From positions 33,087 through 97,086 of the forward strand of contig JAFEFC010000037.1 of NCBI GenBank assembly GCA_018240785.1: a DNA stretch of 64,000 nucleotides, written 5' to 3'. Of the stretch, positions 54,601 to 64,000 are shown one piece after another. A program made the position numbers and the translations under genes. The number at the start of each line of letters is the position of its first letter. Position 1 is the stretch's first letter. This DNA is from Pseudomonadota bacterium. Lineage in GTDB: Bacteria > Pseudomonadota > Gammaproteobacteria > Burkholderiales > Rhodocyclaceae. The notes under the pieces were generated by a model, which worked only from the letters and a program-made list of their open reading frames with translations, had not been told where the DNA came from and ran no database searches.

Positions 54601-54639
54601 GATGCGCCCGCCCTGCTCGAGACGATTGCGTTGGCTCAT
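51613..54639 (-). CDS. soxA: Sarcosine oxidase alpha subunit
   Basis: 1008 residues, normal for this subunit. The N-terminus (LRFSFNGVGYQGFAGDTLASALLANGV) is a 2Fe-2S-ferredoxin-like fold; DVLVVGAGPAGLAAALVAARAG near residue 173 binds the NAD/FAD-type dinucleotide; the C-terminal third from about residue 620 is a GcvT-like folate domain (RENVGILDASTLGKIEIQG, ELSYEINVQANHAMHVW). The methyl group of sarcosine is passed to tetrahydrofolate as methylene-THF in this domain. It overlaps soxD by ATGA and soxG by eight bases. Confidence 0.95.
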   Translation of the reverse strand: MSQRNRLEQGGRIDRSRPLRFSFNGVGYQGFAGDTLASALLANGVDIVNRSFKYARVRGIVAAGAEEPNAVVQLGATEASQVPNVRATQQALYDGLTASSTNGWPNVDRDLMGVIGKVGGKFMPPGFYYKTFMSPASMWPKYEKYIRKAAGLGRSPRERDPDIYDHINRHCDVLVVGAGPAGLAAALVAARAGARVILCDEQEEMGGSLLDSREPIDGRPAADWVTAVLQELGAMPDVLLLPRTTANGYHDHNFVTLHERRTEHLADLAPLQNGRRTVRARMHRVRAGQVILATGTHERPLVYANNDVPGNMIAGAVSAYIHRYGVVPGQRLVLSTSNDHAYRAALDWREAGREVVAIVDARENPDGDLVAEARKRGIRIIAGSAVIETRGSRRVSSALVARIDVAGFKVRGAVEELACDTVASSGGYSPVVHLAAHTGARPEWRDDILGFVPGKVKGLIPAGGVNGVLTLADVLADGVEAGSRALIETGYRGVAVRLPEVRRVREGKAAALYQVPHVKPAMRAPKQFVDQQNDVTAAGIELATREGFESIEHVKRYTGMGFGTDQGKLGNINGMAIAARCLGQTIPETGTTVFRPNYTPITFGAIAGRHCGEFFDPRRYTALHAWHVERGAKFEEVGQWMRPWYFPRGNETMHEAVQRECRAVRENVGILDASTLGKIEIQGKDAREFLNRLYTNAWTKLDVGKARYGLMCKDDGMIMDDGVTACLGENHFHMTTTTGGAAGVLDWMEMWHQTEWPELEVYFNSVTDHWAAMALNGPNARKLLAELTDIDLSKDKFGFMDWREGTVAGVPARVFRISFTGELSYEINVQANHAMHVWKALFEKGEKYGLTPYGTETMHVLRAEKGFVIIGQDTDGSVTPEDLGMQWCVGYKKPFSWIGRRALSRPDTKRTDRKQLVGLKPLDGKLVLDEGAQIVLDKEVKIPMPMVGHVTSSYFSPTLGHSFALALLKGGSQRIGQTVYLPMADGRVHAAEVVSPVFYDPNGDRHHV

Positions 54640-54944
54640 TTTGCCACCTTCTTGCCGGAGGCCGCGGCGCTCACCGTGGGTTGCTGCCCGGCCTTGTAGG
54701 TTTCGAGAATCTGGTAGCTCACGGTGTCACGCGTGGCGTTGAAGAACTTGCGGCAGCCCGCGGCGTGGTACCACTGCTCGTGGTGCAGCCCGCGCGGGTT
54801 CTTGCGGAAGAACAGGTAGTCGCCCCAGGCTTCGTCGCTGGTGGCTTCCGGTTCCGCCGGGCGCGCGATGTGCGCTTCGCCCTTGGGCCGGAACTCCTCT
54901 TCCTCGCGGTATTCCTCGCAATAGGGACAGTAGATGTGCAGCAT
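54636..54944 (-). CDS. soxD: Sarcosine oxidase delta subunit
   Basis: 102 residues. The N-terminus MLHIYCPYCEEYREEEEF has the first zinc cysteine pair (C6, C9), and WYHAAGCRKFFNATRDT near residue 65 supplies the conserved His/Cys ligands. This small zinc protein stabilises the heterotetramer. It lies 12 bases after soxB and overlaps soxA as ATGA. Confidence 0.94.
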   Translation of the reverse strand: MLHIYCPYCEEYREEEEFRPKGEAHIARPAEPEATSDEAWGDYLFFRKNPRGLHHEQWYHAAGCRKFFNATRDTVSYQILETYKAGQQPTVSAAASGKKVAK

Positions 54945-54956
54945 GATGTCCTCTCC

Positions 54957-56207
54957 TCAGTGGGCGACGCCGGCTGCGCCGTGCTCGTCGATGAGTTTTC
55001 CGGAGATGAAGCGGTCGATCGAGAACGGGGCGGCCAGCGGATGCGCCTTGCCCTCGGCGAGCGTCGCCGCGAACACGTGGCCCGAACCCGGGGTCGCCTT
55101 GAATCCCCCCGTGCCCCAGCCGCAGTTGAAGAACAGCCCGCCCACCGGTGTCGCCGAGATGATCGGGCAGGCATCCGGGCAGGTATCGACGATGCCACCC
55201 CACTGCCGGTTCATGCGCACGCGCGAGAACATCGGGAACAGCTCGACGATCGCCTGCAGCGTGTGTTCGATCGTCGGGTAGCTGCCGCGTTGGCCGTAGC
55301 CGTTGTAGCCGTCGATGCCCGCGCCGATGACGAGGTCGCCCTTGTCCGACTGGCTGACGTAGCCATGCACGTGGTTGGACATGACCACCGTGTCGAGGAT
55401 GGGCTTCATCGGCTCGGACACCAGCGCCTGCAGCGGGTGCGACTCGACGGGCAGCTTGAAGCCGGCCATCTTCGCCAGTACCCCGGAGTTGCCCGCGGTG
55501 ACCACGCCGATCGTCTTGCCGCCGATGTAGCCGCGGTTGGTCTCGACGCCGAGCACCTTGCCGCCGCTGATGCGAAAGCCGGTGACTTCGGTCTGCTGCA
55601 GCAGATCGACGCCCAGCGCATCGGCGCCGCGGGCAAAGCCCCAGGCGACCGCGTCATGGCGCGCGACGCCGGCGCGCGGTTGCCACGAGGCGCCCAGCAC
55701 CGGATAACGGGTGTTGCGCGAGCAGTCCATGATCGGCACGATCTCCTGGACCTGCTTGACGTCGAGCACCTCGCCGTCGATCCCGTTCAGCCGGTTGGCG
55801 TTCACCCGCCGATGGATGTCGCGCATGTCCTGCAGCGTGTGACCCAGGTTCATCACGCCACGCTGCGAGAACATCACGTTGTAGTTGAGATCCTGCGACA
55901 GCCCTTCCCACAGCTTCATCGCGTGCTCGTACAGCCAGGCGGCTTCGTCCCACAGGTAGTTGGAGCGCACGATGGTGGTGTTGCGCGCGGTGTTGCCGCC
56001 GCCCAGCCAGCCCTTCTCGATCACCGCCACGTTGGTGATGCCATGCACCTTGGCGAGGTAGTAGGCGGTCGCCAGCCCGTGCCCGCCGCCGCCCACGACG
56101 ATGACGTCGTACTGGCTCTTGGGCACCGGATTGCGCCACATGCGCTGCCAGTTCTCGTGATGGCTGAGCCCGTGCTTGACGAGCCCGAATCCTGAATAGT
56201 GTTGCAT
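54957..56207 (-). CDS. soxB: Sarcosine oxidase beta subunit
   Basis: 416 residues from the ATG at 56207, which follows GAGGAGAAAAGG. The dinucleotide-binding loop is [32 protein letters not shown] follows, and the C-terminal [15 protein letters not shown] is a flavin-site motif of the DadA/SoxB family. It carries the FAD where sarcosine is oxidised and, in characterised enzymes, covalent FMN. sdaA lies 18 bases upstream. Confidence 0.95.
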   Translation of the reverse strand: MQHYSGFGLVKHGLSHHENWQRMWRNPVPKSQYDVIVVGGGGHGLATAYYLAKVHGITNVAVIEKGWLGGGNTARNTTIVRSNYLWDEAAWLYEHAMKLWEGLSQDLNYNVMFSQRGVMNLGHTLQDMRDIHRRVNANRLNGIDGEVLDVKQVQEIVPIMDCSRNTRYPVLGASWQPRAGVARHDAVAWGFARGADALGVDLLQQTEVTGFRISGGKVLGVETNRGYIGGKTIGVVTAGNSGVLAKMAGFKLPVESHPLQALVSEPMKPILDTVVMSNHVHGYVSQSDKGDLVIGAGIDGYNGYGQRGSYPTIEHTLQAIVELFPMFSRVRMNRQWGGIVDTCPDACPIISATPVGGLFFNCGWGTGGFKATPGSGHVFAATLAEGKAHPLAAPFSIDRFISGKLIDEHGAAGVAH

Positions 56208-56225
56208 GACCTTTTCTCCTCGCAC

Positions 56226-57605
56226 TCAGCACTCGATGACATTCACCGCGAGCCCGCCGCGGGACGTCTCCTTGTATTTGTCCTTCATGTCGCGCCCGGT
56301 GTCGCGCATGGTCTTGATCACCTTGTCGAGCGACACGAAATGCTTGCCGTCACCGCGCAGCGCCATGCGCGCGGCGTTGATCGCCTTCACCGCGCCCATC
56401 GCGTTGCGCTCGATGCACGGCACCTGCACCAGCCCGCCCACCGGATCGCAAGTGAGCCCCAGGTTGTGCTCCATGCCGATCTCGGCGGCGTTCTCGACCT
56501 GCTCGGGCGTGCCGCCGAGGACTTCCGTCAGCGCGCCCGCCGCCATGGAGCAGGCCACGCCCACCTCGCCCTGGCAGCCGACCTCGGCGCCGGAGATCGA
56601 CGCGTTCTCCTTGAACAGGATGCCGATCGCAGCGGCGGTGAGCAGGAAGCGCACCACCCCGTCCTCGGTGGCACCGGGAATGAAGCGGTAGTAGTAGTGC
56701 AGCACCGCGGGGATGATGCCCGCCGCTCCATTGGTCGGCGCGGTGACGATGCGCCCGCCGGCCGCGTTTTCCTCATTGACCGCCAGCGCATACAGATTCA
56801 CCCAGTCCATGGTCGTCAGCGGGTCGCGCAGCGAGGCCTCGGGCGCGCTCGACAGCTTGCGGTAGAGCTCGGCTGCGCGCCGGCGCACCTTCATGCCGCC
56901 GGGCAGCACCCCCTCGGCCTCGCAACCGCGCCGAACGCAGGCCTGCATCACCTTCCAGATGTGCAGCAGACCATTGCGCGTCTCGGCCTCGCTGCGCCAG
57001 GCCTTCTCGTTCTCCAGCATCAACTGGCTGATCGAGAGATCATTGACCGCGCACTGCGTGAGCAACTGGTCCGCGTTGCGGTACGGGTACGGCAGCTCGG
57101 TGCGGTCCTCGACGATGCGGTCGGCGCCCGCCGCCGCCTCATTGACGACGAAGCCGCCACCCACCGAGTAGTACACCCGGTTTGCCAGCTCGACGTCGCC
57201 CTCGCCGAAGGCGATCAGGCGCATGCCGTTCGGGTGGTAGGGCAGGCTCTGGCGGCGCAGGAAGAGGAGGTCCGTCTTCTCGTTGAACTCGACCGCGTGC
57301 ATGCCGAGCAGCGAGAGCTTGCGCGCGTCGCGGACGCGCGCGAGCCGGGCGTCGATCGTGTCCGGATCGATCAGGTCGGGCGCCTCGCCCTCGAGCCCGA
57401 GCATCACTGCCTTGTCGCTGCCGTGGCCCTTGCCGGTGGCGCCGAGCGAGCCGTACAGCTCGGCGCGCACCCGGCGCACCCGGGCGAGCACGCCTTCTTC
57501 CTGCAGCCCGGTGACGAAGGTCAGCGCGGCGCGCATCGGTCCCACGGTGTGGGAACTCGACGGGCCGATGCCGACCTTGAACATCTCGAATACGCTGATG
57601 GCCAT
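56226..57605 (-). CDS. sdaA: L-serine dehydratase, single-chain iron-sulfur type
   Basis: 459 residues. The N-terminal [22 protein letters not shown] motif and the C-terminal cysteines in [30 protein letters not shown] match the [4Fe-4S] serine dehydratases of Gram-negative bacteria. It turns serine into pyruvate and ammonia. Its place between glyA and soxB makes it the exit step of the sarcosine/glycine pathway, as in Pseudomonas glyA-sda-soxBDAG operons. Confidence 0.95.
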   Translation of the reverse strand: MAISVFEMFKVGIGPSSSHTVGPMRAALTFVTGLQEEGVLARVRRVRAELYGSLGATGKGHGSDKAVMLGLEGEAPDLIDPDTIDARLARVRDARKLSLLGMHAVEFNEKTDLLFLRRQSLPYHPNGMRLIAFGEGDVELANRVYYSVGGGFVVNEAAAGADRIVEDRTELPYPYRNADQLLTQCAVNDLSISQLMLENEKAWRSEAETRNGLLHIWKVMQACVRRGCEAEGVLPGGMKVRRRAAELYRKLSSAPEASLRDPLTTMDWVNLYALAVNEENAAGGRIVTAPTNGAAGIIPAVLHYYYRFIPGATEDGVVRFLLTAAAIGILFKENASISGAEVGCQGEVGVACSMAAGALTEVLGGTPEQVENAAEIGMEHNLGLTCDPVGGLVQVPCIERNAMGAVKAINAARMALRGDGKHFVSLDKVIKTMRDTGRDMKDKYKETSRGGLAVNVIEC

Positions 57606-57627
57606 CTCGGTTCTCCGGTGGCGCCGA

Positions 57628-58890
<1,263 letters not shown>

Positions 58891-59346
58891 CTCGGTCTGT
58901 CTCCTTTCGTTCTTGGGTCTTCCGCCTGTGGCGGCAGGTGCGCCCTTTCGCAACCTGTTGGAGCAAGATCTTAGGAAGTTCGCCCTGCGCGCTTTTGCCT
59001 CTATCCGTCACGCGTTTGTCCGAGATGGACGTGATTTGCGCAACTTTCCTGGATCCGACATGCGGTGTCGTTCTTGTGGCAAACCCGCCCAGCCGCCCGC
59101 TTTCCTTCGCCTGCTGGATGTCTCCGGTGATCGACATCGCTTATGCTTGGCGCGATTGGTTCTCCCCCACGACGAGCGTGGCCGAAAAGCAGCGCTGACA
59201 CGACATGAGCGAGGCCATCCAGATGATCGAACCTCCTTCTGGCGCCGAGCTGGGATCAGGCTTCGCAGCGAGTTGATCCGCCGTTCGGCGGCCGGGCGCG
59301 CGAGCCCCGCGGGGGCGGGACCAGGGCATGGAGCACAAGACACGGC
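58891..59346. promoter_or_regulatory. Intergenic control region between glyA operon and gbdR-like gene
   Basis: A 456-base divergent gap, unusually long for this window, should hold promoters for both the sarcosine operon (minus) and the activator (plus). A perfect inverted repeat CGACA-TGCGG-TGTCG occupies 59056-59070, about 165 bases upstream of glyA, and is the best activator-site candidate I see. No gene is convincing here. I could not fit a glycine riboswitch. Confidence 0.5.
59056..59070. promoter_or_regulatory. Candidate regulator-binding palindrome upstream of glyA
   Basis: Perfect 5-base arms (CGACA and TGTCG) around TGCGG. AraC-type activators often bind repeats at this distance from a promoter. 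Whether it matches the GbdR consensus I cannot recall, so the assignment is a suggestion only. Confidence 0.3.
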
Positions 59347-60432
59347 ATGAGCACCGGAGAGAAACCCAAGAGCGACGTGCCGCACGGCACGGCCGGAAAA
59401 CGCAGCTTCAACAGCCGCCTGCGCCACAGCAACCAGGCCTATCTGCGCGCGCGCCAGAGCGACAGCGACCACCCGCCGATCAGCCGGCGGATTGCCTTCG
59501 TGCTGCTCGAACACTTCTCGATGATGGCCTTCACCGGCGCGGTGGATGCGATCGTCACCGCCAACCTGCTAAGCCGCAACCCGCTGTACCGCTTCCAGGC
59601 CGTCAGCCTCGAGGGCGGCTCGGTGCTCAGCGACCTCGGCATCAGCATCGCCGCTGACGGCGAACTCAAGACCCTGGACGCCACCGACCTCGACATGCTG
59701 ATCGTGTGCGGCGGCTATCGATCCGACCTCGATCCCCCGCGCGCCGTCCTCGATCGCCTGCGCGCGATCGCCCGCAAGGGGACGACGATGGGCGCCCTGT
59801 GGAATGGCAGTTGTGTGCTGGCCCAGGCCGGCCTACTCGACGGCTACGCATGCACGGTGCACCCGGAGAGCCGCGCAGGACTCGAGGAAAGCTGCCCTCA
59901 GGTCAAGCTGCAGCCGACCCCCTTCGTCATCGACCGCGACCGCATCTCCTCGGCCGGCGCCAACAGCGCGCTGGGCATGATGCTCGCGGTGATCCGCCAC
60001 CAGCACGGCGACGATGTCGTGCGCGGCATCGAGGAGATCCTCGCCTGCGACCGCGGCGCCGAGGACATCCCCGACCGGCCGATGCCGGTGGTCGAAGCCA
60101 GCACCGCGCTGCCCGACGCCCTGCGCGCCATTCTCAAGCTCATGGAAAGCAACATCGAGGAGCCGCTGTCGATCGAAGAGCTGGCGCACTACGCGCAGGT
60201 GTCGCGGCGCCAGATCGACCGGCTGTTCCACCGCTTCATGAAGTCCTCCCCGTCGCGCTACTACCTCGAGCTGCGCATCACCCGCGCGCGCCGCCTGCTG
60301 CTGCAGACGAATGCGCCCATCACCAGCATCGCGATTGCCTGCGGCTTCACCGGCGCACCGCACTTCAGCCGCTGCTACCGCGACTTCTTCGGCATGTCGC
60401 CCTCCAAGGCGCGCTCGACCCAACGCCTGTGA
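59347..60432 (+). CDS. gbdR: GbdR-like AraC/GlxA-family transcription activator
   Basis: 361 residues. Residues about 45-215 form a DJ-1/GATase-like sensor (IAFVLLEHFSMMAFTGAVDAI, DMLIVCGGYRSDLDPPRAVLD, GALWNGSCVLAQAGLLDGY). Residues about 265-355 are two AraC helix-turn-helix units (LSIEELAHYAQVSRRQIDRLF, ITSIAIACGFTGAPHFSRCYRDFFGMSP). Pseudomonas GbdR, the same architecture and length, activates betaine and sarcosine genes on binding dimethylglycine or betaine. Its divergent position to glyA-sdaA-soxBDAG supports the same role. The weak GGAG is far from the ATG. Confidence 0.88.
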   Translation: MSTGEKPKSDVPHGTAGKRSFNSRLRHSNQAYLRARQSDSDHPPISRRIAFVLLEHFSMMAFTGAVDAIVTANLLSRNPLYRFQAVSLEGGSVLSDLGISIAADGELKTLDATDLDMLIVCGGYRSDLDPPRAVLDRLRAIARKGTTMGALWNGSCVLAQAGLLDGYACTVHPESRAGLEESCPQVKLQPTPFVIDRDRISSAGANSALGMMLAVIRHQHGDDVVRGIEEILACDRGAEDIPDRPMPVVEASTALPDALRAILKLMESNIEEPLSIEELAHYAQVSRRQIDRLFHRFMKSSPSRYYLELRITRARRLLLQTNAPITSIAIACGFTGAPHFSRCYRDFFGMSPSKARSTQRL

Positions 60433-60833
60433 GTCCGGCCCGAAGGCCACCGGTCAGCCCGTCCGGGCAGCCGCCGCGGCGGCCGACATCCACGAGGGGT
60501 GCGCGGCCAGCGTTGAGCCCGCCAATGCGCAATTGCGCCGTCGAGGCCTGCATCGATTCACTGTCTGCGGCACCGTCGAGCCCGGTGCGATCCTGCTCTG
60601 GCATGCGTTCGCACATGACCTGATGCGGGTGGCCGCCCTGCAGGCCGCGCCGGCCCACTGACCGGCGCGGGCGGCGCAGTCCCCAGGGCGTTGCGCGTCG
60701 CTTCACCACCGAACGCGACGCGCTTCGCCGTCACCTTCTACCAAGGGGTCGTCCTCGACAGCGAAGCCGCCCTCGATCTGCTCGCTCCGGCCATGGCACA
60801 CGGCAAGAGCGTCCGCAATTTACTCACGCCTTC
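60433..60833. other. Gene-free stretch between gbdR-like and MFS genes
   Basis: About 400 bases between convergent genes. The plus strand at 60691-60834 encodes about 48 residues of protein-like composition (FAVTFYQGVVLDSEAALDLL at its core) but lacks a start region and runs into the antisense of the MFS gene. I recognise no family; it may be a gene remnant. No clear terminator was found for gbdR. Confidence 0.35.
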
Positions 60834-62183
60834 TCAGGCGCGCACGCAAGCCTTCGCCTTGTTGCGGAAGCGCAGCGTCATGAGGGCGCCGATCGTCAGC
60901 AGGCCGGCGATCACGTACAGGCCGTTGTTGAGGCTGCCGGTGGTCGTCTTCACCCAGCCCAGGATGGTCGGGCTGGCAAAGCCACCGATCAGTCCGAGGC
61001 TATTCACGAAGGCGATCGTGCCGGCCGCAGCCCGCGTACCGCCGAGGCAGTCGGTGGCGATGGCCCAGAACAGCGGCTGCAGCGTGAAGATCCCGGCAGT
61101 GGCGACGCTCATCACCAGCAGCGACAGGGGCAGGATGCCGACGGTCTGCGAGATCGCAGCCAGTGCCACGGCGCCGATCAGCGCGCAGATCGCCGTATGC
61201 CAGCGCCGCTCGCCGGTGGCGTCGGAATGGCGGCAGACGAGGATCATCGTCACCACCGCGACGCTGTACGGGATCGCCGAATACATGCCGATCCATGCGA
61301 CGTCGGTGACGCCGGCGCCCTTGATCAGCGTCGGCAGCCAGAAACTGATCGCATACACGCCGCAGATGAAGGTGAACCAGGCGAGCGCCATCGCATAGAC
61401 GCGGGGCGAACGGATCGCATCGCCAAACGAATGGTTGTGGAACATCGGCGCTCCATCGCTGTCGGGCCGCAACTGCGCGGCGACAATGGCCTTTTCCTGC
61501 GCGCTCAGCCAGCGGGCATGCTCGGGGCGGTCGTCGAGGTAGAAGAAGGCGATGATCCCCAGCACGCAGGACGGGAGCCCTTCGATCAGGAACATCCACT
61601 GCCAGCCACCCATTCCGTGATGCCCGTCGAGGTGACCCATCACCCAGCCCGACAGCGGGCCGCCCAGCACGCCGGCCATCGCGACCGCGGTCAGGAACAG
61701 TGCCATCACCCGCGCGCGGCGGCGGGACGGATACCAGTAGGTGAGATACAGGATCATGCCGGGAAAGAAGCCCGCCTCGAAAACGCCGAGCAGGAAACGC
61801 AGCACGTAGAACACCATGGGCGAGCTGATGAACATCATTGCCGCCGATGTCAGCCCCCACATCACCATGATTCGCACCAGGGTCTTGCGGGCGCCGATGC
61901 GCTCGAGGATCAGGTTGCTTGGCACTTCGAAGAGGAAATAACCGGCGAAGAAAATGCCGGCGCCCAATCCATATACCGCGTCGCTGAAACCCAGCGCATC
62001 CTTCATCTGCAACTGGGCAAAGCCCACGTTGATGCGGTCCAGATAGGCGGCCACGTAACAGATGAACAGGAACGGCATGAGCCGCCACGTGATCTTGCGA
62101 TAAGTCGCGTCTTCCGTGAGACCGCGGTCTTTTCCGCGATCGGATTCAGCAAACCCTGCTTGCAGTACGGTCGTGTTTGTCAT
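60834..62183 (-). CDS. MFS transporter, anion:cation symporter family
   Basis: 449 residues, 12 membrane segments. The start at ATG 62183 follows AAGGAGGAGA. ACS-family features are FICYVAAYLDRINVGFAQLQM, LFEVPSNLILERIGARKTL and FLLGVFEAGFFPGMILYLTYWYPSRRRARVMALF. These carriers import organic anions such as tartrate, phthalate or hexuronates with protons. Which one cannot be said. It is transcribed alone or with the FabF-like gene upstream of it (109-base gap). Confidence 0.9.
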   Translation of the reverse strand: MTNTTVLQAGFAESDRGKDRGLTEDATYRKITWRLMPFLFICYVAAYLDRINVGFAQLQMKDALGFSDAVYGLGAGIFFAGYFLFEVPSNLILERIGARKTLVRIMVMWGLTSAAMMFISSPMVFYVLRFLLGVFEAGFFPGMILYLTYWYPSRRRARVMALFLTAVAMAGVLGGPLSGWVMGHLDGHHGMGGWQWMFLIEGLPSCVLGIIAFFYLDDRPEHARWLSAQEKAIVAAQLRPDSDGAPMFHNHSFGDAIRSPRVYAMALAWFTFICGVYAISFWLPTLIKGAGVTDVAWIGMYSAIPYSVAVVTMILVCRHSDATGERRWHTAICALIGAVALAAISQTVGILPLSLLVMSVATAGIFTLQPLFWAIATDCLGGTRAAAGTIAFVNSLGLIGGFASPTILGWVKTTTGSLNNGLYVIAGLLTIGALMTLRFRNKAKACVRA

Positions 62184-62292
62184 CCTAGTCTCCTCCTTGC
62201 AATCCGCCCGTCTGATCTTTGTCCCGGATTTTTCCGTTTGGTGGTGACGGGCATGGTGTGAAGGCGGCCACGACGGGCCGCCGGTGTCATCT

Positions 62293-63618
62293 TCAGTCCG
62301 GTTGTGAATGACCTCCCGCGTTCTGGCTGCAGCGCCCGAACAGCAACGCCGCGTTGGTACCGCCAAAGCCGAACGAGTTCGACAGCGCGGTGCGGATCGT
62401 GCGCCTGCGGGGAGCGCCGGCGACGAGATCGAGATCGGCGAACTCGGCAGGCCCTTCGTCGAGGTTCAGGGTCGGCGGCACCACCTGGTCGCGCAACGCC
62501 AGCAGGCAGAAGATGGCCTCAACCGCTCCCGCCGCGCCGAGCAGGTGGCCTGTCGCCGATTTCGTCGACGAAATCGACAGCCCTTGCCCGGCATGCGCGC
62601 CGAACACCTTGCGGATCGCATGCAGTTCCACCAGATCGCCCAGCGGCGTCGAAGTCGCATGCGCATTGACGTAGTCGACTTCGTCCGGCGCCATGCCGGC
62701 CCACCCGATCGCGGCCTGCATGGCGCGCGCGGCGCCGTTGCCGTCTTCCGGTGGCGCCGCGATGTGATGCGCGTCGCCCGACATGCCGTAGCCGAGCACC
62801 TCGGCGTAGATGTGAGCGCCGCGCCTGAGCGCGTGCTCCATTTCCTCCAGCACGACGATGCCGCTTCCCTCGCCGATCACGAAACCGTCGCGGGCGGCAT
62901 CCCACGGTCGCGAAGCCGCTTGCGGCCGGTCGTTGAAGCCGGTCGACAGCGCGCGCGCCGCGCAGAAGCCGGCAATGCCCAGCGGCGACACAGCCGCTTC
63001 GGTGCCACCGGCGACCATCACCTCGGCATCGCCCAGCATCACCATCCGCGCAGCGTCGCCGATGGCGTGCGCACCGCTGGCGCATGCGGTCGCCACCGCA
63101 TGCGTCGGTCCCTGCAGACCGTGGCGGATGGCGACGTGGCCGGCCGCCAGGTTGACCAGAGTCGATGGGATGAAGAAGGGCGAAATACGGCGGACGCCCT
63201 GCTCGTGCAGCGTCACTGCGCCGTCGGCGATCGCCGGCAGGCCGCCGATGCCCGACCCGATCAGCACGCCGGTGCGTTCCTTCTCGTGCTGCGCCTGCGG
63301 CGACCAGCCGGCATCCTCCAGCGCCTGCGCGGCAGCCGCAAGGGCATACATCGCATAGCGATCCATCTTGCGCTGGTCCTTGGGCGCGACCCAGTCGCTG
63401 GCACAGAAGCCGGCTTCCGCAAGCGCCCCCTCGGGCACCAGGCCGGCGATCCGGGACGGCAGCGCGGACGCGTCGAAACGCGTGATGGCGCGGATGCCCG
63501 AGGCACCGGCGAGCAGCCGTGACCAGTTGTGCTCGACGCCGACGCCAAGCGGCGTCACCAGCCCCATTCCGGTCACGACCACGCGCCTGAGCGCGCGGGG
63601 AGAAGGAATACTCGACAT
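62293..63618 (-). CDS. FabF-like beta-ketoacyl-ACP synthase II
   Basis: 441 residues from the ATG at 63618 with GAGGACG upstream; an ATG at 63642 adds eight residues. The catalytic triad is intact: Cys near 177 in ATACASGAHA, His near 318 in NAHATSTPLGD and His near 354 in KSATGHLLGAAGA. RRVVVTGMGLVTPLG opens the thiolase fold. It is about 28 residues longer than E. coli FabF and lies away from fab genes, beside a hydrolase and a transporter, so it may be a second copy with a special role. Confidence 0.9.
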   Translation of the reverse strand: MSSIPSPRALRRVVVTGMGLVTPLGVGVEHNWSRLLAGASGIRAITRFDASALPSRIAGLVPEGALAEAGFCASDWVAPKDQRKMDRYAMYALAAAAQALEDAGWSPQAQHEKERTGVLIGSGIGGLPAIADGAVTLHEQGVRRISPFFIPSTLVNLAAGHVAIRHGLQGPTHAVATACASGAHAIGDAARMVMLGDAEVMVAGGTEAAVSPLGIAGFCAARALSTGFNDRPQAASRPWDAARDGFVIGEGSGIVVLEEMEHALRRGAHIYAEVLGYGMSGDAHHIAAPPEDGNGAARAMQAAIGWAGMAPDEVDYVNAHATSTPLGDLVELHAIRKVFGAHAGQGLSISSTKSATGHLLGAAGAVEAIFCLLALRDQVVPPTLNLDEGPAEFADLDLVAGAPRRRTIRTALSNSFGFGGTNAALLFGRCSQNAGGHSQPD

Positions 63619-63714
63619 CTGTGCGTCCTCGTCCATGGACATGCGCCGAAGAGCCGCCTGCGGCCCCGCTCGCCGGCCACGGCCCGGATCAGGTTCCGGG
63701 CCCGGCACCGGGCT

Positions 63715-64000
63715 TCAGCCCTTGACGGAATAGAGGTAATCGACGCAGCGGTCGACCGACTCGACGTCGGCAAACTTGGCATCGATGTCGAACAGGTTCC
63801 ACTCCACCGCGCCCGGCACCCGGTCACCGATGCACTCACGCACCGCGATCGTGCGGAAACCCTCGGCCAGACCGTCCCACAGCGTCGTGCGCACGCCTGC
63901 CCACGCCGTCACCCCCGTCACCAGAATGGTCTCCACCACCGCCGCACGCAGGAAACCCGCCAGGTACTTGCCGTGGAACGAGGTCCCACGCTTCTTGATC
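63715..64000 (-). CDS. Isochorismatase-fold (cysteine hydrolase-like) protein, C-terminal part
   Basis: The last 94 codons of a gene entering from beyond the window. KKRGTSFHGKYLAGFLRAA and TILVTGVTAWAGVRTTLWDGLAEGFRTIAVRECIGDR (outline) match the N-carbamoylsarcosine amidase-like branch of the isochorismatase family, and EWNLFDIDAKFADVESVDR is its tail. The usual nucleophile position (TASGCVRxT) reads TAWAGVRTT, so Cys is replaced by Gly. The protein may be inactive or do a different reaction. The FabF-like gene follows 96 bases after the stop. Confidence 0.8.
   Translation of the reverse strand, partial: IKKRGTSFHGKYLAGFLRAAVVETILVTGVTAWAGVRTTLWDGLAEGFRTIAVRECIGDRVPGAVEWNLFDIDAKFADVESVDRCVDYLYSVKG

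Noticed and set aside
51319-54699. An 1126-codon open frame opposite soxA
   Set aside because: SoxA is certain on the minus strand; the opposite frame is a codon-bias shadow rich in Arg, His and Ala.
58891-59346. A glycine riboswitch upstream of glyA
   Set aside because: The leader was compared with the known aptamer core (GGAGAG start, CCGAAGG and CUCAGGCAAA segments). These do not occur in the right order.

Overview
The window is GC-rich (about two thirds G+C by eye) and densely coded. Gene content and protein sequence suggest a betaproteobacterium of the Rhodocyclales/Zoogloeaceae type (Thauera/Azoarcus-like). Support comes from the RlhA, PurT, GbdR and SoxBDAG homologues; the assignment is inference, since no rRNA or tRNA gene is present.

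Positions 1-28389 hold one minus-strand gene block for a phage-tail-like contractile injection system (CIS, eCIS type), read from 28389 down and running off the window inside an AAA+ ATPase. In order of transcription it encodes a small winged-helix-like protein, a DUF4255 cap protein, a beta-rich protein, sheath, tube, second sheath, second tube, a CIS_tube-type protein with a long Gly/Ala/Ser repeat tail, a DUF5908-like peptide, a gpD-like hub, a gpV-like spike, a 599-residue protein with a hydrophobic C-terminus, gp25, gpJ, a beta-propeller/tail-I fusion, two small Ig/PKD-like proteins, three proteins sharing one N-terminal module (329, 691 and 1657 residues), a protein in the tape-measure position, and the ATPase. 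Many junctions overlap as ATGA or TGATG. No PAAR tip, toxin or immunity gene is visible. The accessory half (1-11.8 kb) is the least familiar part and the best candidate for something undescribed.

Positions 28.7-47.8 kb carry housekeeping genes: a putative Na+/H+ antiporter, purT, a class V aminotransferase, a penicillin-acylase-family hydrolase, an LpxH-like phosphatase coupled to a GT4 glycosyltransferase, a YcbB-like L,D-transpeptidase divergent from a YcbK/MepK-like peptidase, dgkA, an HDOD-GAF regulator, a PQQ-type sugar dehydrogenase, a VanZ-like protein, rlhA, a thioredoxin-like protein and an ABC-2 exporter pair.

Positions 47.8-50.5 kb look like a scar region. It has a fragment of a plus-strand gene, a DUF433 antitoxin whose DUF5615 partner has lost its middle, a VOC protein, a tiny basic protein, a cytochrome c gene whose 3' end has been rewritten, and a headless 3' copy of the thioredoxin gene found at 46 kb.

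Positions 50.5-60.4 kb form a sarcosine/glycine catabolic operon on the minus strand (glyA-sdaA-soxB-soxD-soxA-soxG-folB) with a divergent GbdR-like activator on the plus strand. Together these would turn sarcosine into glycine plus methylene-tetrahydrofolate, combine them to serine and deaminate serine to pyruvate. The window ends with an MFS anion symporter, a FabF-like ketosynthase and the end of an isochorismatase-fold protein that lacks the expected nucleophilic cysteine.
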